Shown: positions 1 to 12,884, numbered from the stretch's first letter. The stretch is DNA of 64,000 nucleotides from Diaporthe sp. PMI_573 (GCA_021399435.1 JAJTUP010000002.1:1612001-1676000), one strand, 5' to 3'. Translations and numbers: made by a program. The notes: generated by a model from the letters alone, not told the origin.

Positions 1-4
1 TGCT

Positions 5-972
5 GTGTACGCAGATGCATCAAAGGAGTCATCGCCAGACTCCATTTCCGGTGTGTCTATGCCAGTGTTGCAGCACCTTGCAGGGAAACCAGCAGGAGCG
101 CCTACTCAGCCAGACAAGTCACATAAAGTGAAGAAGTACTACTATCCCAACGTCACTTCGTCCAAATTCGCGACGCCTTTCCAGGACAAGTTCCACTACA
201 ATACCGAGGCGATCTCGCATACTCGAAACCTCACGCTCTTTAAGAAGGAAATGGACGGCCCGCACTTCGACTTAGAGACGATATGGGAAGAGCATACATA
301 CTATGAGTTTGCTGATCGATCAGTCGAGCACACAATGAGCACAATGGTGCAGGAGCCCTATGTTAATCACGTTCCGACGGTCAGTCTATTAATCACCAGC
401 TTGTGTTACCATGGTAGTCTTGTGAGGCTGACCCGAGCGCAGATGACTGGCGGCATTGGTCGTACAAAGCTCTCTCACTTTTACGAGCACAACTTCATCT
501 TCAACAATTCTGCTGACTCCGAGCTCGAGCTTACCAGCCGAACTGTCGGCATCGACCGTGTCATCGACGAGTTCATATTCAAATTTACTCACGACCAAAT
601 GATTGACTGGATGTAAGAACACCACTTTCCTCCCACCTGAGAAGACAGAGGCTGACACTACAAAGTTTACCGGGCGTTCCGCCCACCAATAAGAGGGTTG
701 AAGTCCCTTTCACGGCCGTGGTAAATGTCCGTGGCGATAGATTGTATCATGAGCACATTGCGTGGGACCAGGGCAGCGTGTTGAGGCAGCTTGGTTTGCT
801 CCCCGAGTACCTCCCCTTCCCGTATCCGCTGCCTGAGGGGAGCGAATCAGGGACTGGGCGTCAGGTGGAATACCGTGTGCCAGTTGCAGGTATAGAGATA
901 GCAAACAAGATGCGAGACAGAAACGGTGGGCCCTCGAATGAGATGTTCGATTTCAAAGTTCGAGAGGTCTGA
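5..972 (+). CDS. SnoaL/NTF2-like protein, 5' end cut by the window
   Basis: Exons are read as <5-379, 443-612 and 666-972. Both introns (63 and 53 nt) are GT-AG, and removing them leaves one continuous frame ending at TGA 970-972. The protein resembles the fungal SnoaL-like (NTF2-fold) family, often labelled dienelactone-hydrolase-like or polyketide-cyclase-like. Visible family landmarks are a SRTVG-DRV-DEF segment, FTHD, an ILPGVPPTNK turn formed across the second splice, and HEHIAWDQ near the C-terminus. No hydrolase serine motif is visible, so an enzymatic name is not justified. No ATG opens the frame at the window edge; either an upstream exon exists (the first bases could end an intron at CAG) or the ATG at 59 is used. 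The family call is from remembered similarity; the substrate is unknown. Confidence 0.72.
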
Positions 973-1417
973 GATACAGGTCATAGAATGTATGACCATG
1001 CAACAGACAATACAATTTTGGCTGATTGTCCCGAGTGTTTCACTTTTCCTTTTGGAAGGAACTCTTTTAAGCTGAATACACCAGGTGGTTGGATTTTCTC
1101 TGGTGGTGGAAGTCCACTGCTGCGGAATTCCTTTGGCGGAGTTCCGCCCATTGTGCTCCAGGGCTTACGAGCGAAGCCTGGCACGTCTATAAGTACCTAA
1201 GAACTTCGTTCTGCTTTCTCCCAGAGATTTGCCGTTTTCTGGTACAGACTGGACTTCTAGACGACACATTTGATCGCTCTGAATAGGTCCAACCTCACTT
1301 TCAACCAGACGAGTTCCTGTGCATTAGTTACCAAAGCTCCACCAACCTAAGCCTGAGGTTCACTACTTAGAAGCTCAACATCCGTCATCAGCGACTAAAC
1401 ATCATCGCTCTTCAACA

Positions 1418-2449
1418 ATGACTACAATCCAAAAAGTCGCTGTGTTTGGGGTAGGTTGTGCCTGTCTCAACTATGTCCAAAGTGCGTAGCTGACATGACT
1501 TCAAGGCTTCGGGCAACTTCGGTGCCCCGGTTACCGCAGCCCTCGTCAAAGCCGGCTTCAAGCTGACTATAATATCCCGGGCCGAGTCAGCAGCAACCTT
1601 TCCATCTGGCATACCTGTTATCAAGGTAGCATACACACCAGAGAACTTAGTCAAGGCCCTCTTCGAGCAGGATGCCGCCGTCTGCGTCGTCGGACCTGCG
1701 GGCGTTCACCATCAGATGGCCATGATCGATGCGGCGGAGGCAGCAGGCGTCAAGCGCTTCATCGTGGATGATTTCGGGTGGGGACCGAATGTTCGCGGGC
1801 TACCTGAGTTCCACGATGTTCACACGAAGCGGAAGGCACAGTGGGATCATGCAATGGCGAGAGCCAACACCAACCCTAATTTTACATGGACTGGAATAAG
1901 CACAGGGAATCCTGTCGACTGGGTAAGCAATGGTTTTGCACCTGGCTATGCGCAAACAAGGGAGCTTGTGCAATTCTGACGGGCGAATAGGCGATCAAGA
2001 AGTTCTCGCTCATGGGGTTTAACATCAACGACCATTCGGCAATCATATATGACAACGGTGAAGAGGAGTTCACAGGCACGACTTTGGATGGCATTGCACA
2101 GAGTGTCGTTGGTGTCCTCACACACCCAGAAGAAACCACGAACCGCTTTGTGAAGGTTCTATCCACCAAAACCTGCCAGAACAAGCTGCTGCAGGCTTTT
2201 CAACGCGTCACGGGGGAGCCGTGGACGGTACGTAAGTCTACCACGAGGGAACTCATGGCAACTGGTCGCAGTAAGCTTGCCAACGGCAGTGGCGGGTGGG
2301 TCTTGGATCTGGTCGTCGCTCAGCTGTATGATGAGGGCGAGGCTCGCTGTGTGGTCGCGAACCGAAGGTCCGAATCCGACTCTGACCTTTTGGGCCTGGC
2401 TGCGGAGACGGAGGATCAGATTGCGAGCAAGGCTTTGGGGCTTGTGTAG
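1418..2449 (+). CDS. NmrA-like / isoflavone-reductase-like NAD(P)-binding protein
   Basis: Exons 1418-1450, 1506-1922 and 1991-2449 join in frame to about 302 residues. Splicing the first intron creates the dinucleotide-binding loop GASGNFG at residues 11-17, directly after a hydrophobic first strand; this is strong support for that splice. The second intron (1923-1990) interrupts the frame after DW and rejoins at AIKKFSL. Later features fit NmrA/isoflavone-reductase atypical SDRs: a VVGPAGVHHQ strand-turn, AAGVKRFIVDDFGWG, and a C-terminal half lacking a YxxxK pair. These proteins are reductases or redox-sensing regulators, usually cytosolic; substrate cannot be told. It lies about 450 bp downstream of the SnoaL-like gene on the same strand, a pairing common near small metabolic clusters, but no biosynthetic core gene is visible here. 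Confidence 0.83.
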
Positions 2450-3168
2450 TGCAATGTGCAACTGTGTTCCTCCTCGGGCACTTGCAAAAAGTCAAGTTCC
2501 CTTCGCGCGACGCGGGGTCACAATGAGCACATGCAGGTCGGGACATCTGTCGACGAGGAGGAGGAGGACGAGTATCGACTGGTTAACCTGGTGGTCCAAA
2601 TGCAATTATGCCGGCCGTCCGGTTTTCAAGATCGTTGATTGATCAGTTGACTATAGTAAAAATTTTATTGGCTTTTCTATCCCAGCCCGGCATATCAACA
2701 ATTGCGCACTCTCACAGAAGACGTGATAGTCTGCTTCAAGCTGTTAATGTATCTATCGGTGCCTGCAATTGCACTAGCTTCAGCAATAGAAACGACCTTC
2801 CCCATCATCTTTTCCCACTAATCACCTGTCACCCGTGGACGCCGCACTAGGCAAAACTGTTCCGGCTGTAACCTCAGTGTTGCGACGTGTACATCTCGAC
2901 TTTTAAACTGGATGTCTTCCTGAAATGTACAAGAAGCGGTGATCCTCACAGCCTCCGATCTACACTGAGCATGCTGCCTGGAATGATACACCCGAACTCG
3001 CCGAGGTTTGCATCTCGTTTTCGGATTTCAACATACCGTCTGCGTCTGGAGCGAGGCTATAACTGTTCGATACATGATCTCCTTTTCTCTGAGCTATTAG
3101 CGATACCTCAGAATCATTCTTCAATCGCAACCTGAGCGTCGCTTATCCTTTGATTGATCTCCTTCATC
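2450..3168. other. Intergenic, no gene seen
   Basis: About 720 bp between the NmrA-like gene and the GH79 gene on the same strand. It must hold the terminator of one and the promoter of the other. Short open frames present here show no family features, and I see no repeat or clear TATA box. Confidence 0.6.
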
Positions 3169-5099
3169 ATGGCTTGGCTCATTCTTATTGCGCTGATTCC
3201 TGGTGCGTTCGGCGCTCTGACGAGCGACATGCATTGGCGACAAGAGGAGACCAGAAATGTCCAGCTCGAAGTCCCCAACACGGTGCCCGAAGGCCGTCAA
3301 ATTGTCGATGCCGGCTTCCAATCATACTCTATTGAGTTCTCTTACATGCTAGATTTCGCAGGTAATGCGAGGTACGTACTCAGCGTCCAAATTGTGGGTG
3401 CGACAACAAGCTTGTACTAATTCACAAAGCCATCCAAATACGTACTCTCACCAGATGCTACAGAACCTAGGCGATATTGCTGGTGTTTTCCCCATAATCC
3501 GCGCGGGCGGGACAACACAGAACCGCAACACTTATATCGCAAATCAGACTGAGGCATTAATAGCACGATTTTCGACGCCAGGTGCGGATCAGCCAGCTTC
3601 ACTGACAACCGGCCCTGCTTGGTTCGAGTCCTTCCAGCAGTTCCCGAAAGGTACTCGGTATATCTACGGCCTCAACTTCTATGACGGCGAAGAGGGCAAG
3701 GAGCAGACCGTGCTCCAAGCCGGTGCTGCGTACCGTGGTATTGGGAAGGATCTGTACGCGTTCGAGATTGGCAACGAAGTCAATGGTATGCAGCGTTGAA
3801 TATTCGCTTGCCCCCCCCCCCCCGCCCCCGGATCCAACAAGATAGGAAGCTCACAAATCTCAGCCTGGGCTGGTGGCAGCCGTCGTCCAGCAAATTATAC
3901 AACCCAGTCGTATGTAGACCAATGGACCGAGTACGCAGACGCTATCGGCGAGGACGCACTCGGCGAGGGCGATGCCGATCTGCAGCCTCTGTTTCAAGGC
4001 TGTGCCTTTACAGCACCACGCGACATCGAACCCGGCAACACCTCGGTCTGGAACATCCAGAGCGTGCTTGAGCTAGGGATGGCCCGGTCTGGCAGGCTGA
4101 AAACGGTAGCTGATCACGATGTAAGTCAGGATTGATATCGAGATCGGGCCTTTTCGTGATCACAGAGCTGACTAGTTGGTTGAAAAACTAGTATATGGGG
4201 GCCAACTGTGAAGGTGCCAAGGTGCCGACCATCAAAGACAACATTCTCAACCATCATCGCATGACATCCTTGATGTGGTATCACGAAGCTCTCGGCAATT
4301 TCAGCGCCTCACAAGGCGTGCCGTATGTGCTTGGGGAGACCAACTCAATCTCTGTAAGTACTTCGAATTGTTGAGTCTTCGTGACTCTTCCTCACCCTAC
4401 GCATATGCCTTCCTCCTCCTGATTGCCCTCCTAACCTTTCCACAGTGTCAAGGAACACCTCTGGTCTCCGACGTATTCGCCTCCGCTCTATGGGCCGTCG
4501 ACTACGTGCTATATGTTGCAAGCCTTCAGATCTCGCGCCTGTACTTCCACATGGGCACAGCCTACCGTTACAGCCCATGGCAACCGATCACTGTCAACGG
4601 CACGGCGCCCTTTGCCAAACCTCTCTACTACGGCAACCTCCTCACCGCCTCAGCCTTATCGGGAGGTAATAAGCAGGTTCAAGTACTGCTGAACGAAACA
4701 TCTCTCACTGCTTACGCTGTGTTTGATGCCGGCAGCGACGGGTCCGCCGTTGACCCCGCCCAAGGCACCGCTGCCACACAACCAAAATTGACGTCGATGG
4801 TTCTTCTGAATCTCAACATCTACAACTCAACTTTCACGACGCCGCGCCCATACACGAGCTTTGACTTTACACTTCCAACCCCTGGCAACGTTTCCGTTGG
4901 ATCATCCAATGTCAAAGTCCACCGTCTTACAGCACCCGGGGTCGAAATAGCAAGCAATGTTACATTTGCAGGTCAATACGTAGACAACAGCTCAGGTGTT
5001 TTAACCGGGGACAAGGTTGTGGAAGAGATTGAGGATTTGGGCGATGGCAGGGGCAGAGTTAGAGTTGGTGACGGAGAAGCGCTGCTTATCACCTTCTAG
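3169..5099 (+). CDS. Secreted GH79 family glycosidase (beta-glucuronidase/heparanase-like)
   Basis: Five exons (3169-3371, 3430-3785, 3864-4120, 4192-4353, 4446-5099) join in frame to 543 residues. The start is the ATG at 3169, giving a short hydrophobic signal peptide ending near GAFGA. Two clan-A catalytic glutamates are recognisable: the acid/base in EIGNEVN (E184) and the nucleophile in VLGETNS (E321). The C-terminal 200 residues form the beta-rich domain usual after the barrel in fungal GH79, rich in N-x-S/T sequons. Family members release glucuronic acid or 4-O-methyl-glucuronic acid from arabinogalactan proteins or related glycans outside the cell. Intron 2 contains a run of 13 C (3811-3823), a likely spot for sequencing length errors, but as it is intronic it does not affect the frame. 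Exact specificity is inferred only from family. Confidence 0.88.
3811..3829. repeat. Poly-C tract in intron 2 of the GH79 gene
   Basis: Thirteen C, one G, then five C. It lies inside the 3786-3863 intron. Confidence 0.9.
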
Positions 5100-5877
5100 T
5101 GTTGCAATCTGAAAGGTTGTAGCAGTTGGGGAAGTAGGTTGCGCGAAATACACACGTCTACGAAGAGACGGGGAATGTTCAAATCTGACTCAACCCAGTT
5201 GGATGTCGTCTCCTCTAGTTCACTTGGAAATATGTACAGTAATGGTCTTCGAATATGGTTGCTCATTAGTCTTTTCCCTCTGTGACATCAGCATCATCCT
5301 AACAAGAGGAAGAGAACTCAATCGGCTTACATCTTGCCTGTGTTGGGATGACACAATGCATATGCTCACATCAGTCCCATATTGAACCGAGGTGACAAGT
5401 CGAGAAAGCTCTTCGTCGGTGTGCAAACGCGAGATAATATGTTTGCCCTATTTGTGTCAATGAGTACTTCCTAGTTACGGTTGCAGTGACGCCAAACAAG
5501 CACGCGGTCTAATGCAAGCCATCGACAGCAGATGTGCCAATTGAAAACCGCTCAGGCGGCAGCGCTCTGACACAGCACAATTGTTAGAGCCTCTCATCTC
5601 AAACAATCCCATGGCCATGGTATCCCACACTCCATCGGCCGCCACGGTCACGCCTTGAGCTTCACGAACTCAAGGACCGCCGCCATGTTTCGCCCTCCAG
5701 CCAAACCGTCGAGTGCCTCACAAGCCGCAATCGCAACGACGCCTCACAGCCAGCATACCCAACGCACTGATCACCATGCCATAACTCCAGGAGCCACGCC
5801 GCCACCTCCACGCCAGAAACAACAGCACCGGCCAGCGGCTAAGTACCTACCTCGCCCGCCCGGTAGACCGGTCGTGC
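5100..5877. other. Intergenic, no gene seen
   Basis: Region between GH79 and the DUF1275 remnant. It may contain the eroded 5' part of the remnant, but I could not align any of it to the expected N-terminal helices. Confidence 0.5.
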
Positions 5878-6344
5878 GCGAACACACCCATAGTCCTCTG
5901 CTGCCTCGCTGGCCCCACGCGCCGGGTCACGCTGGCGGGCAGCTTCGCCGTGCGGGCGGTCTTCGCGGCTGTGGCAGCGGGGCTGGTGCAGGCGGGTGTT
6001 GTGCCGTCCTTCACCACCAGCACTACAAGCGTGTCGGGGATGGGGCGCGACTCGCAGGAGTTCCTGGAGCGGGTGCCCGTTGCGCCGCTCGCGCTCCAGC
6101 CAGCCGGGCAGCTCGCTACTGCGCAGCTCGTCGGCATCGGCGAGGTGCCCACCGTGGTGCTCACGAGCGTCTTCCATGGTCTGGCTGCGGATGCGGGCAT
6201 CTTTCGGAGGAGGGGAATGTGCACCGTGACCGGAGGATAGTTGCCGTTGTTGCCTTCTTTGCCGGGGCCATCGCGGGCGGGTGGCTGGAGAGGAGCAAGG
6301 GTGGTATGCTGGCCTGGAAAGCAGCAAAGACAGGAGCTAGATAG
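5878..6344 (+). pseudogene. DUF1275 (YoaK-like) membrane protein remnant, frameshifted
   Basis: From about 5878 to 6240 one frame encodes the C-terminal half of a DUF1275 protein: a hydrophobic helix, then a stretch with VPVAPLAL, GQLATAQLVGIGE and VPTVVLTSVF. The family ending continues in the next frame from about 6206 (RDRRIVAVVAFFAGAIAGGW to the stop at 6342-6344). The switch falls in a purine-rich stretch (about 6198-6215), and no GT-AG intron explains it. The N-terminal half with the usual QTGNT-type motif was not found upstream. DUF1275 proteins are six-helix membrane proteins of unknown transport role. The simplest reading is a decayed gene fragment; a single-base assembly error could explain the frameshift but not the missing N-terminus. 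Confidence 0.55.
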
Positions 6345-9053
6345 GCTGTATTTCTCTTGTGGATATCTAGATGTATAAATTCATATTGATTAGTATGTGG
6401 AGGATGGCCGTCTATATCAGGCCCTGGACATTGCCTGGCCGGTGATCAACCAGGGCCTTTAACAAGGAGTTACTACATCTCGACGAATTCTAGATATGTT
6501 TCCCGACATAACAGCATGCTCTAGTTGAGCCACGGTCTGACATTCTGATATTGTGCCAGCACACATGCTTGGAGGGGGTTGGTCGGTAGCTGAAGGGTCC
6601 ACGTCTCCAGGGTTGGGGTCCGTGTAAGTCTGCCATTGCCAGAGGGCATAGCTAGTTTTGCCAATCCTTAGCGGGCGCCACAACGACGAGACAGACCCAG
6701 ACCTAGCACCAGACTTACACACCCAGGCAGGTGTACACTGCAGATGGGGCAACAGGACCCGAGGCCGTTGAGTTGCGGGCAGAAAGGGACGAAACATGTC
6801 ACCCAGACTTTGGGCTCGCTCGGTTCCAGCGGCCGCAGTGCCGCACGGAGGCCAATTTGTGGGTACTGTGTAGGTATTTGGGGGGGGGGGCCACGGGCTG
6901 CAAACCCTGGTGTTACCACCGGCATTAATGCAGGTGCAGGCAGTAGCGAAGCGACTGGGATTCCTCCGAGATGCCTGGGGGATTTTGGCCTGCTCATCAG
7001 ACTTGTCATTCTGCTCCCACTGGCCCGTCGTGAGGGAAACCAAAGTCATTGACTGGTGTATACCATTTGATATGAGATTGGCTTGGGGGTCGGCGGCATG
7101 AATTGTGGGAGAGAACTCTGCAGGACCAGGAAATTGGACCCCCTTACCTCCCCAGCCAGCCCGGCCATTTGCTGAGCCCGTAATGGGCGTGGGAGAGGTG
7201 AGCTTTTCCAATCTGAAACCCGACACACCTGGAGGGGGCACGGGGGCTAGGGAGATCCCCGCAGCACATGCATGAATGCCGGCAGCACATGCCCAAGTGT
7301 GGCTGCACCTCCCGAGCCAGCCTAGGCCCAGGCAGCCATAGTGCATACTGTGTACTGTGTATGTGTATAGGAGAATTTTCCCTCCTGGCGGGGGCGGGTT
7401 GACGGGATGAGTGGGAGGGTGGGCGCCTGGGGCGACGGGGCAAAGAGGAGAATTGATTTGAGATCTCTGCGGGTCTTGGTGCTCGCTCCTGCATGAATGA
7501 TTTGCGTTGCTTCTCTCTTGTTGCGCTGAACCCATCAGACGGAATCCACTCATGACCAGGTACACTCGACAGTTGGCCCACTTCTCGTCATGTCGCACAC
7601 ACACGCACGCACGCATGCTGTGGCACCTGCACAAGGCCCCAGACCAGAGAACCAACTTTTCGTCTGGGCTCAGGCCAGACGAGGCCAAGACGAGCCAGAC
7701 GAGATGGCGGGCCCAGCGAGGCTAATAAGCTAAACTCTCCGACGCGGTCCAGTCTTTTGTTTCGAGGCGCGCTCATCAACAATCTGATCTACATACATCC
7801 GATACCTGGTTGCCTTCGTCATCAGTCTACCACAGTCGTACAAGGCATCATCATTATCAAGCTACTGCACCCAGCCGGTGCCAGCGAATTCGGTAAGGCA
7901 TCCGAGGTCCTACGCTGAGACTTGTCGATCATTGTGATAATGATGCCACCTCTTGTGGCTTATAGTCGAGCCGCAGCTCATCTGCCGGCAGCTACGAGGT
8001 AGCAGCCTCGGGAACATGGCAGACGCCGGTCGTGGCAGGCCTTGTGCCGTCCAGCAGATCGCGGTGCACGGCGCCCGCAACCCTCAGGCCAAGTTCACTT
8101 CACTTGAAAGTGGTCCCCGCCGGGGAGGATCAACACTTGTCAAATGTCGACGTGCTCGGTAACAGTACAGACCACCACTTGGCTGCTACACCAGGCCCCG
8201 ACGGGCGAACCTTCAACGTCGCTGTGGGGTGGAGCCCTCCTCGACTTGCTGCTTTGTTTCTCCCCGCATCGTCCTCCTCCTTCATCTCATCACACATGCG
8301 TACTGTGGTGTGTCTGGCGGGATCTGGGCCGTCGGTGTGCCTGCGAGGGCGGCCTTGCAGTGCCTGATTGGGCATTTCCCTCTGAGGCGCAGTTTAATTA
8401 TAGTCCAGGCCCCCGCCCACTCTCGATCGGGGTCGACCAAGCCAAGAACGAGTACACACTTGCATGTTGGAGCGGCAGCGGCAGTGGCAGTAACAGTAAC
8501 ACCATGTAGCAGTAGGGTTCGCTCGGGGGGTGGGAAAAAGGGGGCAGGGGGGCTGAAGTCCAGGGTCCGGGATCCTCCACGCCAGTCCCGTCTTTCCAAC
8601 ACCCAACACCATGCACGTCCACTCAAAGGTCCCTTGGTACGCTCCCACACTCCTCTCACCAGCCCGGTGGGAAGGTGGGAACGCCCCCCCTCCCACCCAT
8701 CACCGCGCAGGGGTGACGATGTCCTGCTCGTCTCTTGCATGCGAGGCTGTCCTACTGCTGCATACTACCACGGTACTAAAACCACGGCCCCTGCCCACCA
8801 CTCCACAAGGACCAAATGTGTTACCGGACTACGCTGCCCGCCACACCCAACCTTCTCGTCACTCTTTTATCGGTGCCGTCCTCCACCCAGCCAGTTCCGC
8901 CCAACTCCACGCTAGATAATTATATTCCTACGAGCACTGCTGCCCGTGGTGATCCCCTCAAGCCATTGCCCTCCTTCCCTCGCAGCACCTACCGTATACA
9001 CAACTCACAGTCGTCAATGCCTGGCACCTCTTAACCCTCAAGGCGCGCGGCAG
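6345..9053. other. Long intergenic region with stop-poor frames
   Basis: About 2.7 kb before the DUF6536 gene. On the minus strand, 6459-7688 is open for 409 codons, and shorter frames are open on both strands. Their translations are rich in Cys, Trp, Pro and Arg, with no domain, so I regard them as chance products of GC-rich sequence. The stretch just before 9054 is pyrimidine-rich and is probably promoter and 5' leader. Confidence 0.55.
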
Positions 9054-11760
9054 ATGGACCACAGTTCAGAGCCCCGCGATGGAGACGCTCAATCCGTTTT
9101 TGGCGAATACGATGGCCCGGTGACACAGATCAGGATGTGAGTGATCCCGGGGGACTATGCTTCTTGATCCTACTGCTGCGGGTCTGGGACTAATACGCTG
9201 ACCATCAACAGGGTGCCGCCGTCCTCTTCGAGCGGTTCATCGTCCAGACGGTTGCATTCTCGCTCAACCGGCCAGGGAACCAGCCATGGGGCAGACGACT
9301 CACAGCTGGACCCCCCGCCGTCGCGGAGGGGCAGGAAGGGCATGACCATACATTGGCCCTTCCAGAGCATAGCCACAGACAACATGTCCATATTCACAGC
9401 CAACGCCCCGGAGCTGTTCCGCCGGGCCACCGTGCAGGTCCCCAAGATTGGCAGCAATGGTTCCCGCAGCAGCCTGCGCGACAGCACGCTGATCCCGGAC
9501 TATGTCGTCAACTACATCCGGGGTGAGACCCCCGAGACGGTCGCGCGGCGCAAGCGCAACGGCGGCAACCACGGCGCGCGCAACATCGATATCGTTCACC
9601 AGCACCGACCGCAACAGTCGCACATGGTGCTACTCGAGGGCGTGCAGGAGAACAGGGCCCGCAGGGCGCACGACGCCATGTCCCAGACCACCGCCTCCTC
9701 CACAATGACTGAGCTGCAGATGATCCTACCCTCGACCAACGAGAAGCCCAGGAAGAGGAGGAGGTTGATGTCCGGATGGAGGCTGGGTGTTGTCCTCAAC
9801 GCCCTCCTAGCCTTCGTGATCCTGGTCGTAAGTTTCGTCTGCCTGGTATACGCCGGCACGACCATCGCCATACTGGTCGGGGATATGGATTTGTTCACAG
9901 GATCGTGTGCAGACGTCACCTCCCTCGACTGGCGCCTGCATGCCCTGATTAATGTTTTGGTGGTGATCTTGATCGTTGGCGCAAACTACGTCTTTCAGGT
10001 CCTGAGCAGCCCAACCCGGTCCGAGATAGCTCGGGCGCACGAGGGGAAGCGGTGGCTGGAGATCGGCGTTCCGTCGCTGCGGAACTTCAGACACATTGGG
10101 AAGGGGAGGGTCGTCCTGGCCAGCATTCTGCTGACCGTGGCTGTTTTGACCCAAGTAATGTAAGTCTTGATACGGTTCATCCCAACCCGCTTCTCCGTCG
10201 AGGCTAACCATCGGCTGCAGATATAATTCCGTAATATTCACCACACAAGCCGGCTTGAGCTACAACCTCATCGCCGTCACTCCATCCTTCCTCACTGGCT
10301 CGTCATTCAGCAATGGAACCGACAACAACGCTGGCGGTCTCAGTCGTAACGAACTGCTCGCGCTCCAGAACCTCGCCGGCCGGAATGAACTCACAAATCT
10401 TACCTCCGGCGAGTGTGTCGACCTCTTCAGCGGGGTCTTTAACACCGACTTCCAAAACGTCCTCCTCGTGGTCAACAGCCCCAACTCGGGCAACTCCCTC
10501 GTCGAGACCGCCCAGGCGGGCATCAACCTTCAGACGGGCAACAACATGTCGACCACCATCTCGAACGCTGAGATCTTCTTCGACGGGGCCGTCGTCCAGT
10601 TCTGCCTCGCACAGAGGAGTGAGGCAGCACAAGAGACATGCACACTGCAGCTCAATGGCATACTCCTGGTCGTCGTCGTCGGGCTCAACCTCGTCACCCT
10701 GATCGCCACCGCCGCGACCCTTCTCCTGCGCCGCTTCGAGCCACTGGTAACGCTCGGGGACGCCATCTCGTCCTTCCTCCGGGACCCGGACCCGTCCACG
10801 CGCAAGAACTGCCTCCTGTCCAAGAAGAACCTCCGCACCGGCATGGGCGGCTGGGGCTTTACAGACGGCAAGTACTGGGCGCCGGAGCGCGACCATTTCT
10901 GGTTCCGGTCGCCGTCGCTGCCCAACTGGCTGGGCGCAGCGTTCTGGTGGCTCGCATGTGTAATTTTCACCGCCGGCGTCCTGGCGCTCACCGTCGCCTC
11001 CCAGCCGTCATCCCACCCACTGTCACCCTTTGGCGTCGCGAGCCCCCACAGCACGTACCTCCTCCGGACCCCGACGGCATCCTCCATCCCCGCCGGCTCG
11101 CTCGCCATCGTCACCTCCCTACCACAGATCCTGATCGCGGGGCTGTACTTCGCTACTAACGCCCTCCTGACTGCCTACTTCCTCTCGCGCGAAAGCAGCC
11201 TCCACGCCGTCCTGGCCCACAACGTCCGCCGGTCCCTGCGTGTCTCATCCGACCCGGAGGGCCACCAGACCACCAGCCTGTACATGACACTGCCGCGGCC
11301 CGTGAGTTGGGCCCTGGCCGTCTACTTCGCGGCGATGGGCTTCGTGATGAGCCAGGCGTGCTTCGTCGTCTCCCTGACGGCGAGCGGCTCGCCCGACCCC
11401 TCCGACCCGGACGCCTCGCCGCAGCACCTGCTCGGCGTGGGCTTCAGCGGCGTCGCCCTCGCCATCCTGCTGGCGATGCTCATAGTCGTGCTCCTCGCGG
11501 TCGCGGGGCCCGGTTTCCTCCGCGCCCCAGCCGTCACCATGGCTGACGGCCGCACTGTCGGCAACCCGCTCGTCTTCGAGGGCGGGTCCTGCAGCGCCGT
11601 CGTGAGCGCCCGCTGCCACCGCGTGCCCCACGAGGCCGACGTCTACCGGCAACCCGTCGCCTGGGGAGTTGTCCCTGAGACACCCGGGGCCACCGTCAGC
11701 CACGCCACGTACTCGGCCCGGCCCCTAGGCGAGCTGGACGCCACCAGGCGCTACGCATGA
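9054..11760 (+). CDS. DUF6536-type multispan membrane protein
   Basis: Exons 9054-9136, 9212-10159 and 10221-11760 join in frame to 856 residues. The first 190 residues are hydrophilic and probably cytoplasmic. A GWRLGVVLNALLAFVILVV segment, characteristic of the DUF6536 domain, follows after a KPRKRRRL basic stretch. About seven hydrophobic helices follow: two near residues 200-300, one around the second splice, one after the Cys-containing extracellular loop, and three or more in the C-terminal half. The segment from about 370 to 500 carries several N-x-S/T sites and looks lumenal or extracellular. The family is restricted to filamentous fungi and has no assigned biochemical role. The ATG at 9054 was chosen because the first splice (AT|G) joins it in frame to the long exon. 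Confidence 0.85.
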
Positions 11761-12884
11761 TTTTCTCGCACCTCCCGTCACATAGGTGTCGATCTATTGG
11801 TTGCTTTTGGATGATATTTCTGAATTTCCTTTCTTGTCTTTTAGGGCCAGTTCCCTTCGATTGTCAATATTCACTTCTTCCCCGTCTCCGTGTTGGATAC
11901 GTCATTTATGGGGGTAACATACCAAAACATAAATCTAACCAGCGCACGGTCTGGTTCTCTGTTCTGAGAGAGGGAAGAGCAGCTACAGGAAGAGTTGTGC
12001 ACTTTACTTGTGATCACGGGTGGATCCTAGGGGTTTGCATCTTGGTGGGCTCGGAGTTTAAACGGGAACGGATGATACCAGCCGGGCTTGTGATGATTAG
12101 CCATGAGCGCATGAGATTTAATGATAAAACTCACCATATCAAAACAAGACCGTGATCCTTAGCTTCTGCGATTCACATTTTCAGTTCTCATCTTGAAAGT
12201 CGGGTCTGAATGGATTCACAGTGCCATCCGTGTTGCAACAAGAGAAGCCGTACATACCCCAACTTCTGATTTGTTCCAGGCCGCACCGGAACTGACATCT
12301 TGTTTGTTGACACCGGTTGGCGCTTTCTCGTCATTCACTATGTAGACCAAAATCGATTCATAGCCAATTGCCTGATATGGGGCGGCCGTGCTGCCCTCGA
12401 GCCCGGGAGCTCTTGAAATTCAATGATGCGGTCAGAACACCAGCCTGCACATATACGCCCAGCTGGATATACTGAGCGAGTCACCATGACATCAAAAATC
12501 CCTTGTCGCCCATGAAGGCCGTATCCAAGGCCATGCACCTCAACACTGGATATCAGGTTTAGGGTCAGCGTCGCTCTCGGAGAACTATATATCTATGTTC
12601 AATAATGTCGAAGCTCGTACAATGGACACCGGTTGAGTGATCCAATTTAAAATATGGTAACCATGGCTGACCTCAGATGCCCCCGGCCCCCTGCTGCCCA
12701 GAAATAAAGAACTCACTCTCAAGGTATCAAAATGCGTCAAGCCCCTCAAGGAAGAAAGGAAAATGAACAATGCCGTTGTCCTGATGCCCGAAACGCCCCG
12801 TTTATATATATCTAATGTGACTGGAAGAGCAAAAGTTGCAAGTCGATTCCCCAGGAATCCCGTTCGCTCTGCCTGACTCCGAGT
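11761..12884. other. Intergenic between converging genes, no gene seen
   Basis: About 1.1 kb between the 3' ends of the DUF6536 gene (plus) and the four-helix membrane gene (minus). Only short frames with no recognisable content; it should hold the two terminators. Confidence 0.6.

Noticed and set aside
7144..8915. Overlapping open frames on both strands (for example 8229-8915 plus, 8282-8740 minus)
   Set aside because: Low-complexity, Pro/Arg/Cys-rich translations open in several frames at once; better explained by GC-rich, stop-poor promoter sequence.
10303..11703. Long minus-strand frames opposite the DUF6536 gene
   Set aside because: Mirror frames of a GC-rich coding exon; the plus strand carries the domain and the splice-consistent frame.
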